A model generated the notes under the pieces. The model worked only from the letters and a program-made list of their open reading frames with translations. It did not search any database and was not told the origin of the DNA. A stretch of DNA of 64,000 nucleotides from the NCBI GenBank assembly GCA_963842775.1, contig CAWJHQ010000002.1, forward strand, positions 1 through 64,000, written 5' to 3'. A program made the translations under genes and the position numbers. The DNA comes from R-RK-3 sp963842775. Its GTDB lineage: Bacteria; Pseudomonadota; Alphaproteobacteria; Rhizobiales; Rhodomicrobiaceae. Positions 18,973 through 28,034 of the stretch are shown here, piece after piece (the first letter of the stretch is position 1; every line of letters begins with the position of its first letter).

Positions 18973-19476
18973 GTGATACCAAAAAAAGCAAGCATTCCCG
19001 GTCCGTACCCCATCCAGCATTTGGCCCCCCCGCTTTATCCGCCGTCCATTGTCTTTTCCCGCGATGATGCGTCTGGCGCCGGGAAAGCGCCGGCCCTGTC
19101 GCGCATCTTGATCGTCGAGGACGATTTCCTCGTCGCCTTTGACATGGAGGCTGCGCTGACCGAGGCCGGCTTCATGATTGCCGGGGTTGCGAGTTCGGCA
19201 GAAGAAGCTCTCGAACTCGCAGAAGCACACCGACCCGTCCTGGCTGTAATGGACATCCGCCTTGCTGGTCAGCGCGACGGAATTGATGCCGCACTGGACT
19301 TGTTCGGTACTCACGGAATTCGCTGCGTGTTTGCGTCGGCCCATCATGATGAAGGGACACGGGCGCGTGCCCAGCCCGCCCAGCCCCTCGCGTGGGTTCC
19401 CAAGCCCTATGCGATGGCGTCTCTCATCGAGGCGGTCCGGGTCGCCTTGCAGGATTTGCGTGGCGATAAGAAATGA
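18973..19476 (+). CDS. Single-domain response regulator
   Basis: This 167-residue protein has a low-complexity N-terminal tail of about 40 residues. One receiver domain follows: RILIVEDDFLVAFDMEAAL, phospho-Asp in VLAVMDIRLAGQRDG, the Thr/Ser position in VFASAHHDEG and Lys in WVPKPYAM. There is no output domain. The gene starts with GTG behind AAGGGG, 10 bases after the kinase stop, so the two are surely one operon. In alphaproteobacteria, stand-alone receivers next to HWE/HisKA_2 kinases often act as phosphate sinks or links in the PhyR pathway (LovR and SdrG are examples). A similar role here is an inference. Confidence 0.87.
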   Translation: MIPKKASIPGPYPIQHLAPPLYPPSIVFSRDDASGAGKAPALSRILIVEDDFLVAFDMEAALTEAGFMIAGVASSAEEALELAEAHRPVLAVMDIRLAGQRDGIDAALDLFGTHGIRCVFASAHHDEGTRARAQPAQPLAWVPKPYAMASLIEAVRVALQDLRGDKK

Positions 19477-19763
19477 ACTGGAAACGCGCCGCATTTTGGG
19501 ATGCGTGCACATCTCCATCTCTTTTCAGCGGTGAGCCTGAAGTCCGGTAAGGGCTGACCTAGCCGACATAGTACCCCCGTGCCCCGGGCCAGTTCCCGTC
19601 CTTCGCTTGCGCGGCACTTTCCTGGATTGTCGACTTGTGTTCCAGGCTAGACAAAAGCCGTGAATGTGGTGCGCTGCGCTATCCGCATGTGGGAATGAAT
19701 GTGGTAACGGGTGGATAGGATAACAAGAAACGTTTTATAATTCAATGATTTAAACAAAATCTA

Positions 19764-19853
19764 TGGCGGAGAGGGAGGGATTCGAACCCTCGATACGCTT
19801 GCGCGTATTCCGGTTTTCGAGACCGGCCTATTCAACCACTCTAGCACCTCTCC
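19764..19853 (-). tRNA. tRNA-Ser (anticodon CGA)
   Basis: The minus strand folds into a tRNA with acceptor stem GGAGAGG/CCTCTCC, a long variable arm and a T-arm containing GGTTCGAATCC. The anticodon loop CTCGAAA gives anticodon CGA. The CCA end is encoded. The long variable arm fits a serine tRNA. Confidence 0.95.
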
Positions 19854-19965
19854 GGAGCGCCCTTTATTATAGGGTCGGGCGGGGCACTGCAAGCGCGCAC
19901 CGCGGCAGATCCGCATGCGCATCCGATTTGTCGACACATTCGCGCGGCGTCAGTCGAGACGGCGA

Positions 19966-21045
19966 TCAAGCCGCCTTTGCCGAACCGATACGCGGATCGA
20001 GTTCGCCCGAGGCATAACGCTTCGCCATGTCGGCCAGCGGGATCACCTTGATCTTGCCGGCATTGCCGGCTGTGCCGAACTGCTGGAAGCGCTCCTTGCA
20101 GATCTTCTGCATGCCTGCGATGGCGGGCTTGAGATATTTGCGCGGGTCGAACTCGCCCTTGTTGGTGAACAGCACCTTGCGGATTTCGGCCGTCGCGGCC
20201 AGCCGCAGATCGGTGTCGATATTCACCTTGCGCACGCCGTGCTTTATGCCGCGCACGATCTCCTCGGCTGGCACGCCATAGGTCTCGCGGATCTCGCCGC
20301 CATAGGCGTTGATCTCCTCCAACAGGTCCTGCGGCACCGAGGACGAGCCATGCATGACGATATGGGTGTTGGGCAGCTTGGCGTGGATCTTCTCGATCAC
20401 GTCCATGGCGAGCACGTCGCCGGTCGGCTTGCGGGTGAACTTGTAGGCGCCGTGCGAGGTGCCGATGGCGACCGCGAGCGCGTCCACCTTGGTCTCGGCG
20501 ACGAATTTGGCCGCCTCGTCGGGATCGGTGACCAGCATGTCGTGGGAGAGCTTTCCCTCGAAGCCGTGGCCATCCTCAGCCTCGCCCATGCCGCTCTCCA
20601 GCGAGCCGAGCACGCCAAGTTCGCCCTCGACCGACACGCCGACCAGATGCGCCATGTCGGCGACCCGCTTGGTCACGCCGGCATTGTATTCGTAATCGCC
20701 CGGCGTCTTGGCATCCTCCTTGAGCGAACCGTCCATCATCACCGAGGTGAAGCCGTGCTGTATGGCCGAGAGGCAGGTGGCGGCATTATTGCCATGGTCC
20801 TGATGCACGCAGAGCGGGATGTTCGGATAGATGATTTCCAGCGCTTCCATCATCTTGGCCAGCATGAAGTCATTCGCGTAGGCGCGCGCGCCACGGCTCG
20901 CCTGGATGATCACCGGCGAATCCGTCTGCTTCGCCGCCTCCATGATGGCCAGGCCCTGCTCCATATTGTTGATGTTGAAGGCCGGCACCCCGTAGCCATG
21001 TTCCGCGGCGTGGTCCAAAAGCTGCCTGAGAGTAATGCGTGCCAA
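19966..21045 (-). CDS. fba: Class II fructose-1,6-bisphosphate aldolase
   Basis: This metal-dependent aldolase of glycolysis, gluconeogenesis and the Calvin cycle joins or splits glyceraldehyde-3-phosphate and dihydroxyacetone phosphate. The 359-residue protein has the family motifs YGVPAFNINNMEQ, PLCVHQDHGNN (zinc-binding His), VEGELGVLG and VMHGSSSVP, and the long form seen in the Calvin-cycle subtype. It starts with TTG: AGGAG lies 8 bases before the TTG at 21045, and no ATG fits. The gene lies 12 bases after pgk, so they form one operon. No RuBisCO gene is in the window, so a role in carbon fixation cannot be claimed. Confidence 0.95.
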   Translation of the reverse strand: MARITLRQLLDHAAEHGYGVPAFNINNMEQGLAIMEAAKQTDSPVIIQASRGARAYANDFMLAKMMEALEIIYPNIPLCVHQDHGNNAATCLSAIQHGFTSVMMDGSLKEDAKTPGDYEYNAGVTKRVADMAHLVGVSVEGELGVLGSLESGMGEAEDGHGFEGKLSHDMLVTDPDEAAKFVAETKVDALAVAIGTSHGAYKFTRKPTGDVLAMDVIEKIHAKLPNTHIVMHGSSSVPQDLLEEINAYGGEIRETYGVPAEEIVRGIKHGVRKVNIDTDLRLAATAEIRKVLFTNKGEFDPRKYLKPAIAGMQKICKERFQQFGTAGNAGKIKVIPLADMAKRYASGELDPRIGSAKAA

Positions 21046-21057
21046 GGTTATGTCTCC

Positions 21058-22291
21058 TTATTGAGCGGGGGCCCGGATCTGCGCCAGCGCGATGACACCT
21101 GGGAGTTCGCGGCCTTCGAGCCACTCCAGGAAAGCGCCGCCTGCCGTTGATACATAGGTGAAACTTTCCGTAACGCCAGCGTTATTCAGCGCCGCCACGG
21201 TATCGCCTCCGCCAGCGACCGATACGAGCTGTCCGGCCTTGGTGCGGTCGGCCGCGATTTTCGCCAGCGCGAACGTGCCTGCTCCGAAGGGCGGCGTCTC
21301 GAAAGCGCCGACGGGACCGTTCCACAATAAAGTCTTGGCGCTCTTGATGCGTTCCGCGAAATCCGCGACGGATTTCGGGCCGATGTCGAGGATCATCCCA
21401 TCATCGGGAATATCGCTGACGGGGTGGACGGTATGAGGGGCGTTGGGCGCGAATTCCTTGGCTACCACAGCGTCTGTCGGCAGCACGATCCGGCAGCCCG
21501 TTTCGGCCGCCCGTGACATGATCTCTTCCACCGTCTCGGCGAAGCGAGGCTCGCAAAGCGATTTGCCGACGGAATAGCCCTGAGCGTGCAGGAACGTATT
21601 CGCCATGCCGCCGCCGATGATCAGCATATCCACTTTAGGCGCGAGATTGGTCAGCAGCGGGATTTTCGTCGAAACCTTCGCGCCGCCGACAATGGCCGCC
21701 ACGGGCCGCTTGGGCAGTTCGAGCACCAGCTTGAACGCCTCCAGCTCGGCCAGCATCTGCGGTCCGGCGAACGCGGGAAGCGCGTGGGCAATGCCGAAGA
21801 CCGAGGCGTGCGCGCGGTGGGAAACCGAGAACGCATCATTGACGAAGATGTCTCCCAGGCTGGCCAGTTCGGCGACCAAACCGGGATCGTTGGCTTCCTC
21901 GCCGGGATGAAACCGCAAGTTCTCGAGGACGAGCAAGTCCCCGGGCTTGAGGGCGGCTACCGCGCTCTGCGCTGCCGGCCCCGTGCTCTCTTCGACAAAG
22001 TCGCACGCTTTTGCCCGGCAACAGGGTACCGAGTGCCTCCGCCACCGGACGGAGCGAATATTGCGCATCCCTGCGGCCATCCGGCCGGCCGAGATGGGAG
22101 ACGATGATCACCTTCGCCCCACGCGCCGACAGCGTGTTCAGCGTCGGCAGCAGCCGCTCGATGCGCGTTGCGTCGCCGACACGGCCGCCCGCCAGCGGTA
22201 CGTTGAGATCGGCGCGTACAATGACGCGTTTGCCCGCCACATCCACATCGTCGATACCTTTATAACTCTGATCGGAAATGATCGTCGCCAT
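21058..22291 (-). CDS. pgk: Phosphoglycerate kinase, one frameshift
   Basis: This enzyme transfers phosphate between 1,3-bisphosphoglycerate and ADP. From the ATG at 22291 the product shows VIVRADLNVPLAGGRVGDAT, then KVIIVSHLGRPDG (substrate site) and LRPVAEALG. Near 22015 the frame changes, and the rest continues in one frame to 21058 with LENLRFHPGEEAND, AIVGGAKVSTKIPLL, LIIGGGMANTFL, LLWNGPVGAFE and SVAGGGDTVAAL (nucleotide site). All conserved blocks are present and the total of about 410 residues is normal. The break is therefore most likely a sequencing indel in an essential gene. It is co-transcribed with fba. Confidence 0.93.
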
Positions 22292-22765
22292 CGCTGCTTT
22301 CCAATTCTGTTCAAGCTTGTGAAAGACGATTTCGGCCTGGCACAAGGGGAGAGGCGAATGTTCGGGAAACTTCCATAAGTCTGAATGGGCCAGCTTTTAT
22401 ACTACTAAAGTCATGTCTCATTTTAAATGGGTTGCCTAGATGAAATAGGGTCGCGCCCATTTCGCCGTTGGGTGGAGGGAATTCGGGCGGCGCTCCCGGC
22501 TGTTCAACAGGCTGAATACCCACGTGTTCTCCATTGGTTGTCTGAAAGCGCTTACAGGGATTCGGCGCGTCCGCCCTTGCATTTTTGCGGAACGCTCATC
22601 GGCCGCCTGCCCGTCGCCGCTGTGGTGTCCACTTTGCCCATGCGGCTGTTCAGCGAAGAGAATATCCTGTCGTTCCCTCGCAGCGCTGAAGCCGGGCGAC
22701 GTCCTCGTGCAATGACCCATCGGCAGCGCAGCCCGGTGCGCCGAACCATCTACAACGCACGGGGT
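22292..22765. other. Spacer upstream of pgk
   Basis: No gene is recognised. Bases 22380-22440 are AT-rich and probably hold the pgk-fba promoter, but no clear elements can be named. Confidence 0.35.
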
Positions 22766-24007
22766 TCACCGCGCGGGAGTGCCGGACTTGGCGGCGGGGC
22801 CGTCGAGCTCGGGCTGCCACGGACATTTCGCACCCGATTGCTCGCAATCATATGACCACCCCCCTGGCATGGGCACGATTGGCGCGAAACCCGAACTTTG
22901 CGACGAAGTGCTGGGCTTCGAGCAACCGGAATCGGATTGTGTGCAGTCGGGCGCCGAGGACGTCGTAACCGGCGGGGTCCCCTGGTCGATCTTAGCGGGA
23001 ACGGTAGGCTTGGCCGGTTCAACGGGCGTAGGCGACTTGCCCTCCGGAGGACAGTCCAAGAGATACAATGCACAATTGTGCGATGGGTGCCCCCGCCCGG
23101 GCGCGCTACGCACGAAGACCGAGGCGTCCCAGCCGTCATCTGGCGCGGTGGCGCTGGCGATCAGTTGCTCGCCGTCCATGCGATGCGTCGCCATCCGCGT
23201 TGCGCGCAATTCTTCCCTGGTCAGCCAATGGACGCTGCTGTTCGGCGTGGCCAGCAGCAGGGGCATGATGTCTTTTCCTACCCCCATTTCAGCGAAATAT
23301 TTTTCGTATTTGTCATATATTTTCTTCGGAGTTTCCTTGCGTTTCTCAGAAACAACCTTCTCCGAAAGCAATTTTCTCCTATATCTGACCGAGCCGTCAT
23401 CGGTGCGATACGGCGTCATCCGGTAAGTATGCAGGACCTTCGTATAGATCATTTCGCCCCGGTGGACGCCGACATAGGATCCAGCTCCGACAAAGCGGCG
23501 TATGCCTCCCGCAAGAATGAATGCGCAGGACGAGGCGCAAACCGAGAAGCCTGCATCAGCGATACCTCGCAGCGTTTTCTGGGCCTCCTTCTTGCGGCAG
23601 GCGGTCGCCTCGGGAGCACACGGGGTAAACGCGGTTTTGGAGACCGCTACGTCAATCCCCTTCCCCCGCAGCAGACGCCCTATGGCCAACCCCTCTTCAG
23701 CCAGCCCGCCGCCGGAATGGATCAGGATCGGCAATTTTCGCTTGCCGAGCTCTTTGAACACCTTCTTGAATCGTCCGAGCGAACTGGCGTCGATCCGTCC
23801 CTGCGCCGCGATCCACTCAGGACAGCCGGGTTCGCATCCGGCTGCCGCGCTCCTTACGATATACACCCGCATCGGAGGTTCTTTCGGCGGGGCGGCGGCT
23901 TTCTTGCCCGGCCCCTTGGCCGCCGCGGCCTGGCCGCAGGCGCATATCACGCAGCAAATCGATACCGCCAGCACTCTGACGATCCGCAGTCCCGCCGGCG
24001 TGGCCAT
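22766..24007 (-). CDS. Secreted ClpP-fold (COG3904-like) protein
   Basis: The 413-residue protein begins with a signal peptide (LRIVRVLAVSICCVICACGQ, cleaved near AAAAK). The core has the ClpP/crotonase-like pattern of a predicted periplasmic family: PILIHSGGGLAEEGLAIGRL (oxyanion-type glycines), then AGFSVCASSCAFILAGGIRR, where a Ser of CASSC is in the nucleophile position, then AGSYVGVHR, whose His may complete the site. The last 120 residues are rich in Pro, Ser and Thr and contain several Cys, which suggests a disulfide-stabilised, disordered tail. The start at 24007 is chosen because it gives the signal peptide. Substrate and role are unknown. Confidence 0.75.
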   Translation of the reverse strand: MATPAGLRIVRVLAVSICCVICACGQAAAAKGPGKKAAAPPKEPPMRVYIVRSAAAGCEPGCPEWIAAQGRIDASSLGRFKKVFKELGKRKLPILIHSGGGLAEEGLAIGRLLRGKGIDVAVSKTAFTPCAPEATACRKKEAQKTLRGIADAGFSVCASSCAFILAGGIRRFVGAGSYVGVHRGEMIYTKVLHTYRMTPYRTDDGSVRYRRKLLSEKVVSEKRKETPKKIYDKYEKYFAEMGVGKDIMPLLLATPNSSVHWLTREELRATRMATHRMDGEQLIASATAPDDGWDASVFVRSAPGRGHPSHNCALYLLDCPPEGKSPTPVEPAKPTVPAKIDQGTPPVTTSSAPDCTQSDSGCSKPSTSSQSSGFAPIVPMPGGWSYDCEQSGAKCPWQPELDGPAAKSGTPAR

Positions 24008-24185
24008 GATTGAACTCCAACATGGGTTTGCTACGATAATTTTTCTGCGTGGCGCGCTTATATTAAGACGGCGCGGCGCCGCGAACCAACCGCCGATGCC
24101 GCAAGGCCGCTCTTTGCTGCCGTGAATTGCCACACTTAATGATAGGTCGTGGCTGCTGATCCCGGTAGAACGGGCTCGGCGCAAA

Positions 24186-25616
24186 ATGGAGACACGTCTC
24201 GTGGATCACCTGCCGATTTTCCTCGATATTCGCGGCAAAACCGTCGTCATCACCGGCGGCGGAGCCCTGGCTGCACGGCGGGTGGAACGCGCACTCAGCG
24301 CCGGCGCCCGGGTAAAACTGTTCGCCCAAGAATTATCGGAGGAATTCCGAATTTTTCAAGAGAACGATGCGTTCGCCGTTTTCGCGCGCCCTCCGGAAGC
24401 CCGCCGATCTGCAGGGCGCGATCCTTGCCTACGGGGCCGAGGAAGATTTCGAACGCGACAAGCGTCTTGCGCGATCTCGCCAAGGCGGCAGGCGTGCTCG
24501 CCAACGTCGCCGACACCATCGAATTGTGCGATTTCATCACCCCCGCCATTCTCGACCGCACGCCGATCGTCGCCGCGATTTCGTCCTCGGGCGCATCGCC
24601 GATCCTGGCCCGGATCATCAAGGCGGAGCTTGAGAGCGCAATTCCGGCGACCTTCGGCGATCTGTCGAGTTTCCTCGGGCGTTTCCGCGCCGAGGTGGCC
24701 GAGCGGATCGGCGATGGCGTGCGCCGCCGCCGCTTCTGGGAGGACATTTCGGAAAGCATCGTCGGCGAAAGGGTGATGGCCGGCGACCTCGCCGGGGCCG
24801 AAGCGGCGCTTCGGGAAAAGCTGGCCATGCTCGACGACGCGGCGGGCGGCAAGGCCGTCGGCGAGGTCTATCTGGTCGGCACCGGTCCCGGCGATCCGGA
24901 TCTGCTCACCTTCCGCGCCTTGCGGCTCATGCAGCGCGCCGATGTGGTGCTCTATGACCGGCTGATCGGTCCGCGCATCCTGGACCTCGTTCGGCGCGAC
25001 GCGACGCGCATCTATGTCGGCAAGCAGCCCGACGACCACACGCTGGCGCAAGAGGAGATAACCCAGTTGCTGGTGCGGCTGGCGAAAGAAGGGCAGCGCG
25101 TGCTGCGCCTGAAGGGAGGCGATCCGTTCATTTTCGGACGCGGCGGAGAGGAGATCGATGAGATCGCGCGGCATGGCATTGCGTTCCAGGTCGTGCCCGG
25201 CATCACCGCCGCCGCGGGCTGCGCCGCTTATGCCGGCATTCCGCTGACGCATCGGGACCACGCCCAGGCCTGCGTTTTCGTCACCGGGCACGGCAAGGAC
25301 GGCAAGGTCGACCTCAATTGGGAGGCGCTGATCCAGCCGCGCCAGACGGTGGCGATCTATATGGGCCTTGCCACCATCGGCAGTGTCATGGCCGAGTTCA
25401 TCGCCCATGGCGCTTCGCGCGGACCTGCCTGTCGCGGTCATCGACAACGGTACGCGCAAGCGTCAGCGCGTCGTGACCGGGACTCTGGCGGATATTGCCG
25501 CAAAAACGGCGGCGGCGGGGCTGAAAGGTCCATCGATCATCATCATCGGCACGGTCGTCACCTTGCGGGAGCGGCTCGCCTGGTTCGAGCCGAATGCCGA
25601 AGCGGATGCCCGCTGA
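24186..25616 (+). CDS. cysG: Sirohaem synthase CysG, three frameshifts
   Basis: CysG makes sirohaem, the cofactor of sulfite and nitrite reductases. The N-terminal half is the precorrin-2 dehydrogenase/ferrochelatase (LPIFLDIRGKTVVITGGGAL at the start; AAISSSGASPILARIIKAEL later). The C-terminal half is the uroporphyrinogen-III methyltransferase: VYLVGTGPGDPDLLTFRALR, DVVLYDRLI, LRLKGGDPFIFGRGGEE, VVPGITAAAGCAAYAGIPLT. Frame changes are needed near 24385, 24455 and 25415. Every expected block is there, so indel errors are the simplest reading. It converges on the fur-like gene with 18 bases between. With a SorAB-like sulfite dehydrogenase elsewhere in the window it fits a sulfur theme, but no sulfite reductase is seen. 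Confidence 0.9.
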
Positions 25617-25634
25617 CGCCGGCCAGGCTTCGAC

Positions 25635-26069
25635 TCAACGGTCCCGCAAAGGCCGCCCGTAAAGCTCCAGCCGGTGGCCGACCAGCTCGTAACCCAACTC
25701 ACGGGCGACGCGCTCCTGAAGCTTTTCGATTTCCTCGTTCTTGAATTCGATCACCTTGCCGGTTTCGGTGTCGATGAGGTGGTCGTGATGTTCGCTCTTG
25801 ACGCGCTCATAGCGTGCGCGCCCGCTATCGCCGAAATCATGCCGGTCGATGATGCCCGCATTCTCGAAAAGCCGCACCGTCCGGTAGACGGTGGAGAGAG
25901 AAATCCGGTTATCGACCTGATGCGCGCGGTGGTAGACCTCCTCGACGTCCGGGTGATCGGTTGCAGCCGAAAGCACGCGCGCGATGATGCTGCGCTGCAC
26001 GGTCATGCGCATTCCGCGGTCGGCGCAGAGCAGTTCGATCTTGGATAGCTGTTCGTTAAGCTTTGTCAT
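25635..26069 (-). CDS. fur: Fur/Mur family metal-dependent regulator
   Basis: This 144-residue regulator has a winged-helix DNA-binding half (MRMTVQRSIIARVLSAATDH, SLSTVYRTVRLFENAGI) and a dimer half with the His-rich metal motif SEHHDHLIDTETGKVIEF. Both halves match the Fur family. In Rhizobiales the copy next to rimI and tsaB is often the manganese-responsive Mur, so iron or manganese could be the effector. The motif set alone does not decide. The start at 26069 fits the family; an upstream in-frame extension looks non-coding. It follows rimI on the same strand after about 150 bases. Confidence 0.9.
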   Translation of the reverse strand: MTKLNEQLSKIELLCADRGMRMTVQRSIIARVLSAATDHPDVEEVYHRAHQVDNRISLSTVYRTVRLFENAGIIDRHDFGDSGRARYERVKSEHHDHLIDTETGKVIEFKNEEIEKLQERVARELGYELVGHRLELYGRPLRDR

Positions 26070-26215
26070 CGCGCTTCGCGCAAATCGCGGCTCCGGTTGC
26101 GGCGACGATAAGTTGCTTCTTCGCCTATGTCCAGACGGGCGCGATATAATCGGAACTTCGCAACCAGGAAGCCTACGGACAACGCGCCCATGGCCCAGGC
26201 GAACGGCGCGCCGCG

Positions 26216-26680
26216 TCAAAGTCCCCCGAGAGTCCGCTTCATGATCACCGCGTCTTGCGGGCCGTCCGGCGTGTCGTAATAGCCCTTGCGCAGGCCCTCC
26301 GAGACAAAGCCGTGCTGTTCATAGAGCGCACGCGCCGCATCGTTGTTTACGCCGACTTCGAGGAAAATCACCGTCGCCCCCAGGTCCGTGACATTTTCCA
26401 TCATCCGCGTCAGCAGCGCGGAGGCGACGCCCTGCCGCCGCAGCGCGCTGTCGGTTCCCAGGGTGAGGATTTCCGCTTCATCGGCGGTGATGCTGACAAT
26501 CACGAAACCTGCGAGCCGGGGACCGATCCAGGCGAGCAGGCCCGGATAAGTCGACATATCCGCATAGCGTCTGAAATCCTCCGCCTTCCAGGGGCGTGGG
26601 AAACAGCGGCTGTGCAGCGCCGCGAGTGCCTTGGCGTCCTTCGCGACAAATGGCGCGAGCTTGAGCGCGCTCCTCTTCAG
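26216..26680 (-). CDS. rimI: Ribosomal-protein-alanine N-acetyltransferase RimI
   Basis: This GNAT-fold acetyltransferase modifies ribosomal protein S18. Core motifs are AEILTLGTDSALRRQGVASA (acetyl-CoA loop RRQGVA) and FLEVGVNNDAARALYEQHGF. The first ATG, at 26557, would give only 113 residues and cut off the N-terminus. The same frame continues upstream with HSRCFPRPWKAEDFRRY, a typical RimI N-terminal piece, up to the tsaB stop. A CTG codon at 26680, overlapping that stop, would give 154 residues. The start is therefore either a rare CTG or was lost to a base error. tsaB-rimI overlap is a common arrangement. Confidence 0.88.
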   Translation of the reverse strand: MKRSALKLAPFVAKDAKALAALHSRCFPRPWKAEDFRRYADMSTYPGLLAWIGPRLAGFVIVSITADEAEILTLGTDSALRRQGVASALLTRMMENVTDLGATVIFLEVGVNNDAARALYEQHGFVSEGLRKGYYDTPDGPQDAVIMKRTLGGL

Positions 26681-27372
26681 CCAGCGCGTGCAAGGCTTTT
26701 GTCCGTTTGCGGCTTGGCGTCAGGTGCGCGCAAATAGAGCGGCGCCACCGATTGATGCTGGGGGATCCTGTTCACGGCAATCGCCGCGAGATCACCGGCC
26801 TCGGGCAGGAGGTCGGCGAAACCTGCGTGCGCTTCGCGGCCCCGGCGTGCCGCTTCGAGCGCAATCGCGGCCGCGCCGCTGCCCACCACCAGGCCGATGC
26901 CTTGCAACAGCGCGTCGGCGGCCTGCGAGATATCGCACAGTTCCGGCGCGGACAGCGGATCGCCTTCGGCAGTGAATGTCTGCACGTAGAATTCCTCGCG
27001 CCGCGCGTCATGCGCGACCATGAACCCGCCTGCGCGCTCGGCTGCACTCGATCGCCTGACAAGCCCCCGCGCCATGACTTCCAGGCTGGTCGCCGCGACC
27101 ATGGGCAGTTTGGCAGCCAGAGCGATGCCCCTTGCGGCGGCCACGCCCGCGCGCACGCCGGTAAAACTGCCCGGCCCCACCGTGACCGCGATCTTCGTCA
27201 GGTCACCGAAACCGCAACCCGCCTCCGCCATCACCGCTTCGATCATCGGAAACAGCGCTTCTGCATGTCCCCGCTCCATGCGCTCGAAGCGCTGGATCGG
27301 CAAAGCCGCGCCGTCTCGTAAAATCGCGGCGGAACACGCCGCCATGCTCGTGTCGAATGCGAGTATCGTCAT
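26677..27372 (-). CDS. tsaB: tRNA threonylcarbamoyladenosine synthesis protein TsaB
   Basis: TsaB partners TsaD in making the t6A modification on tRNAs that read ANN codons. The 231-residue protein starts MTILAFDTSMAACSAAIL and has GHAEALFPMI and VTVGPGSFTGVRAGVAAARG, all diagnostic for the family. The start at 27372 is chosen because the upstream extension is non-coding and MTILAFDTS is the normal N-terminus. It overlaps rimI at its 3' end. A partial copy of a Rhizobiales palindrome (CTAGAGCATTTTCC) lies just upstream at 27383-27396. Confidence 0.93.
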   Translation of the reverse strand: MTILAFDTSMAACSAAILRDGAALPIQRFERMERGHAEALFPMIEAVMAEAGCGFGDLTKIAVTVGPGSFTGVRAGVAAARGIALAAKLPMVAATSLEVMARGLVRRSSAAERAGGFMVAHDARREEFYVQTFTAEGDPLSAPELCDISQAADALLQGIGLVVGSGAAAIALEAARRGREAHAGFADLLPEAGDLAAIAVNRIPQHQSVAPLYLRAPDAKPQTDKSLARAG

Positions 27373-27445
27373 GAAGTGCAATCTAGAGCATTTTCCGGCG
27401 ACATGGATATGGGCTTGCTGTGTGCCGGAATGCGGTTCACCAGGC

Positions 27446-27715
27446 TCAGATAATCTTCGCCATTTCATCGAAGCTAAGGCGGGGCGAACGCGGCATCAAT
27501 ACGGATTTGTCTCCATAGCCGATCGCGCAAAGAAAATTGGATTTTACCTGGCCATCGGGGAAAAATTCCCGGTCGACGCCGGCATTGTCGAAACCGGACA
27601 TCGGCCCTGTCGAGTCCAAGCGCCCGCGCGGCGATGATCAATAGGCGCCCTGAAGGCTGCTGCTGCGGAATGCCGCGTCCTGGATTTTGGCTGTCTTGCG
27701 TTTATTCGCCAGTTT
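27446..27715 (-). pseudogene. C-terminal remnant of a malonic semialdehyde reductase-like nitroreductase
   Basis: On the minus strand the sequence reads QDAAFRSSSLQGAY, then after a one-base shift LIIAARALGLD, and then GPMSGFDNAGVDREFFPDGQ, SNFLCAIGYGDKS and RSPRLSFDEMAKII to a stop at 27446. This is the C-terminal half of a RutE/HadB-type nitroreductase, an FMN flavoprotein. The N-terminal 38 residues of the same protein lie at 28035-28151. The middle, about 70 residues, is missing and is replaced by an AT-rich segment carrying the amphi-Trp gene. Confidence 0.75.
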
Positions 27716-27801
27716 TATCTACAAGACGAGACCCGGCATAGAAATATGCAGGAATCTTGGAGTATTATTGACCCGTCTTTAACAACGTAAAATCCTGCAT
27801 G

Positions 27802-28017
27802 CTACCTCTTCCACTTAAACTGGAATTCCAGTTCCTCTTCTCCGCCCCTCACTTCATGTTCCACACTAAACACCGCACTAACTGGCACATAAATCCGCTC
27901 GCCCTCCACTTGTATCTCAAACGGTTTATTTTCTTTCATGCATTTCAATAGCCGTTCCAGTTTCTGGATATTCTCCTGATGCGAATATTCTTTTTCAGCA
28001 TCCCTATTCCTTGCCAT
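27802..28017 (-). CDS. Amphi-Trp domain protein
   Basis: This 71-residue, highly charged protein reads MARNRDAEKEYSHQENIQKL at the start and IQVEGERIYVPVSAVFSVEH, then EELEFQFKWKR, at the end. The pattern matches the small amphi-Trp domain family found in bacteria and archaea, of unknown function. GGAGG lies just before the ATG at 28017. The coding sequence is much richer in A and T than its neighbours and sits inside a split nitroreductase gene, so it was probably acquired as a small insert. An inverted pair ATGCAGGA/TCCTGCAT follows the stop. Confidence 0.8.
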   Translation of the reverse strand: MARNRDAEKEYSHQENIQKLERLLKCMKENKPFEIQVEGERIYVPVSAVFSVEHEVRGGEEELEFQFKWKR

Positions 28018-28034
28018 AATTCCTCCACACACGT

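Noticed and set aside
19915..21150. Long plus-strand ORF of 411 codons opposite fba
   Set aside because: It is the antisense shadow of a strongly conserved aldolase gene and has no protein-like character.
19966..22291. A Calvin-cycle operon
   Set aside because: The aldolase is of the subtype seen in cbb operons, but only pgk and fba are present and no RuBisCO or phosphoribulokinase is in view. They serve central metabolism in any case.
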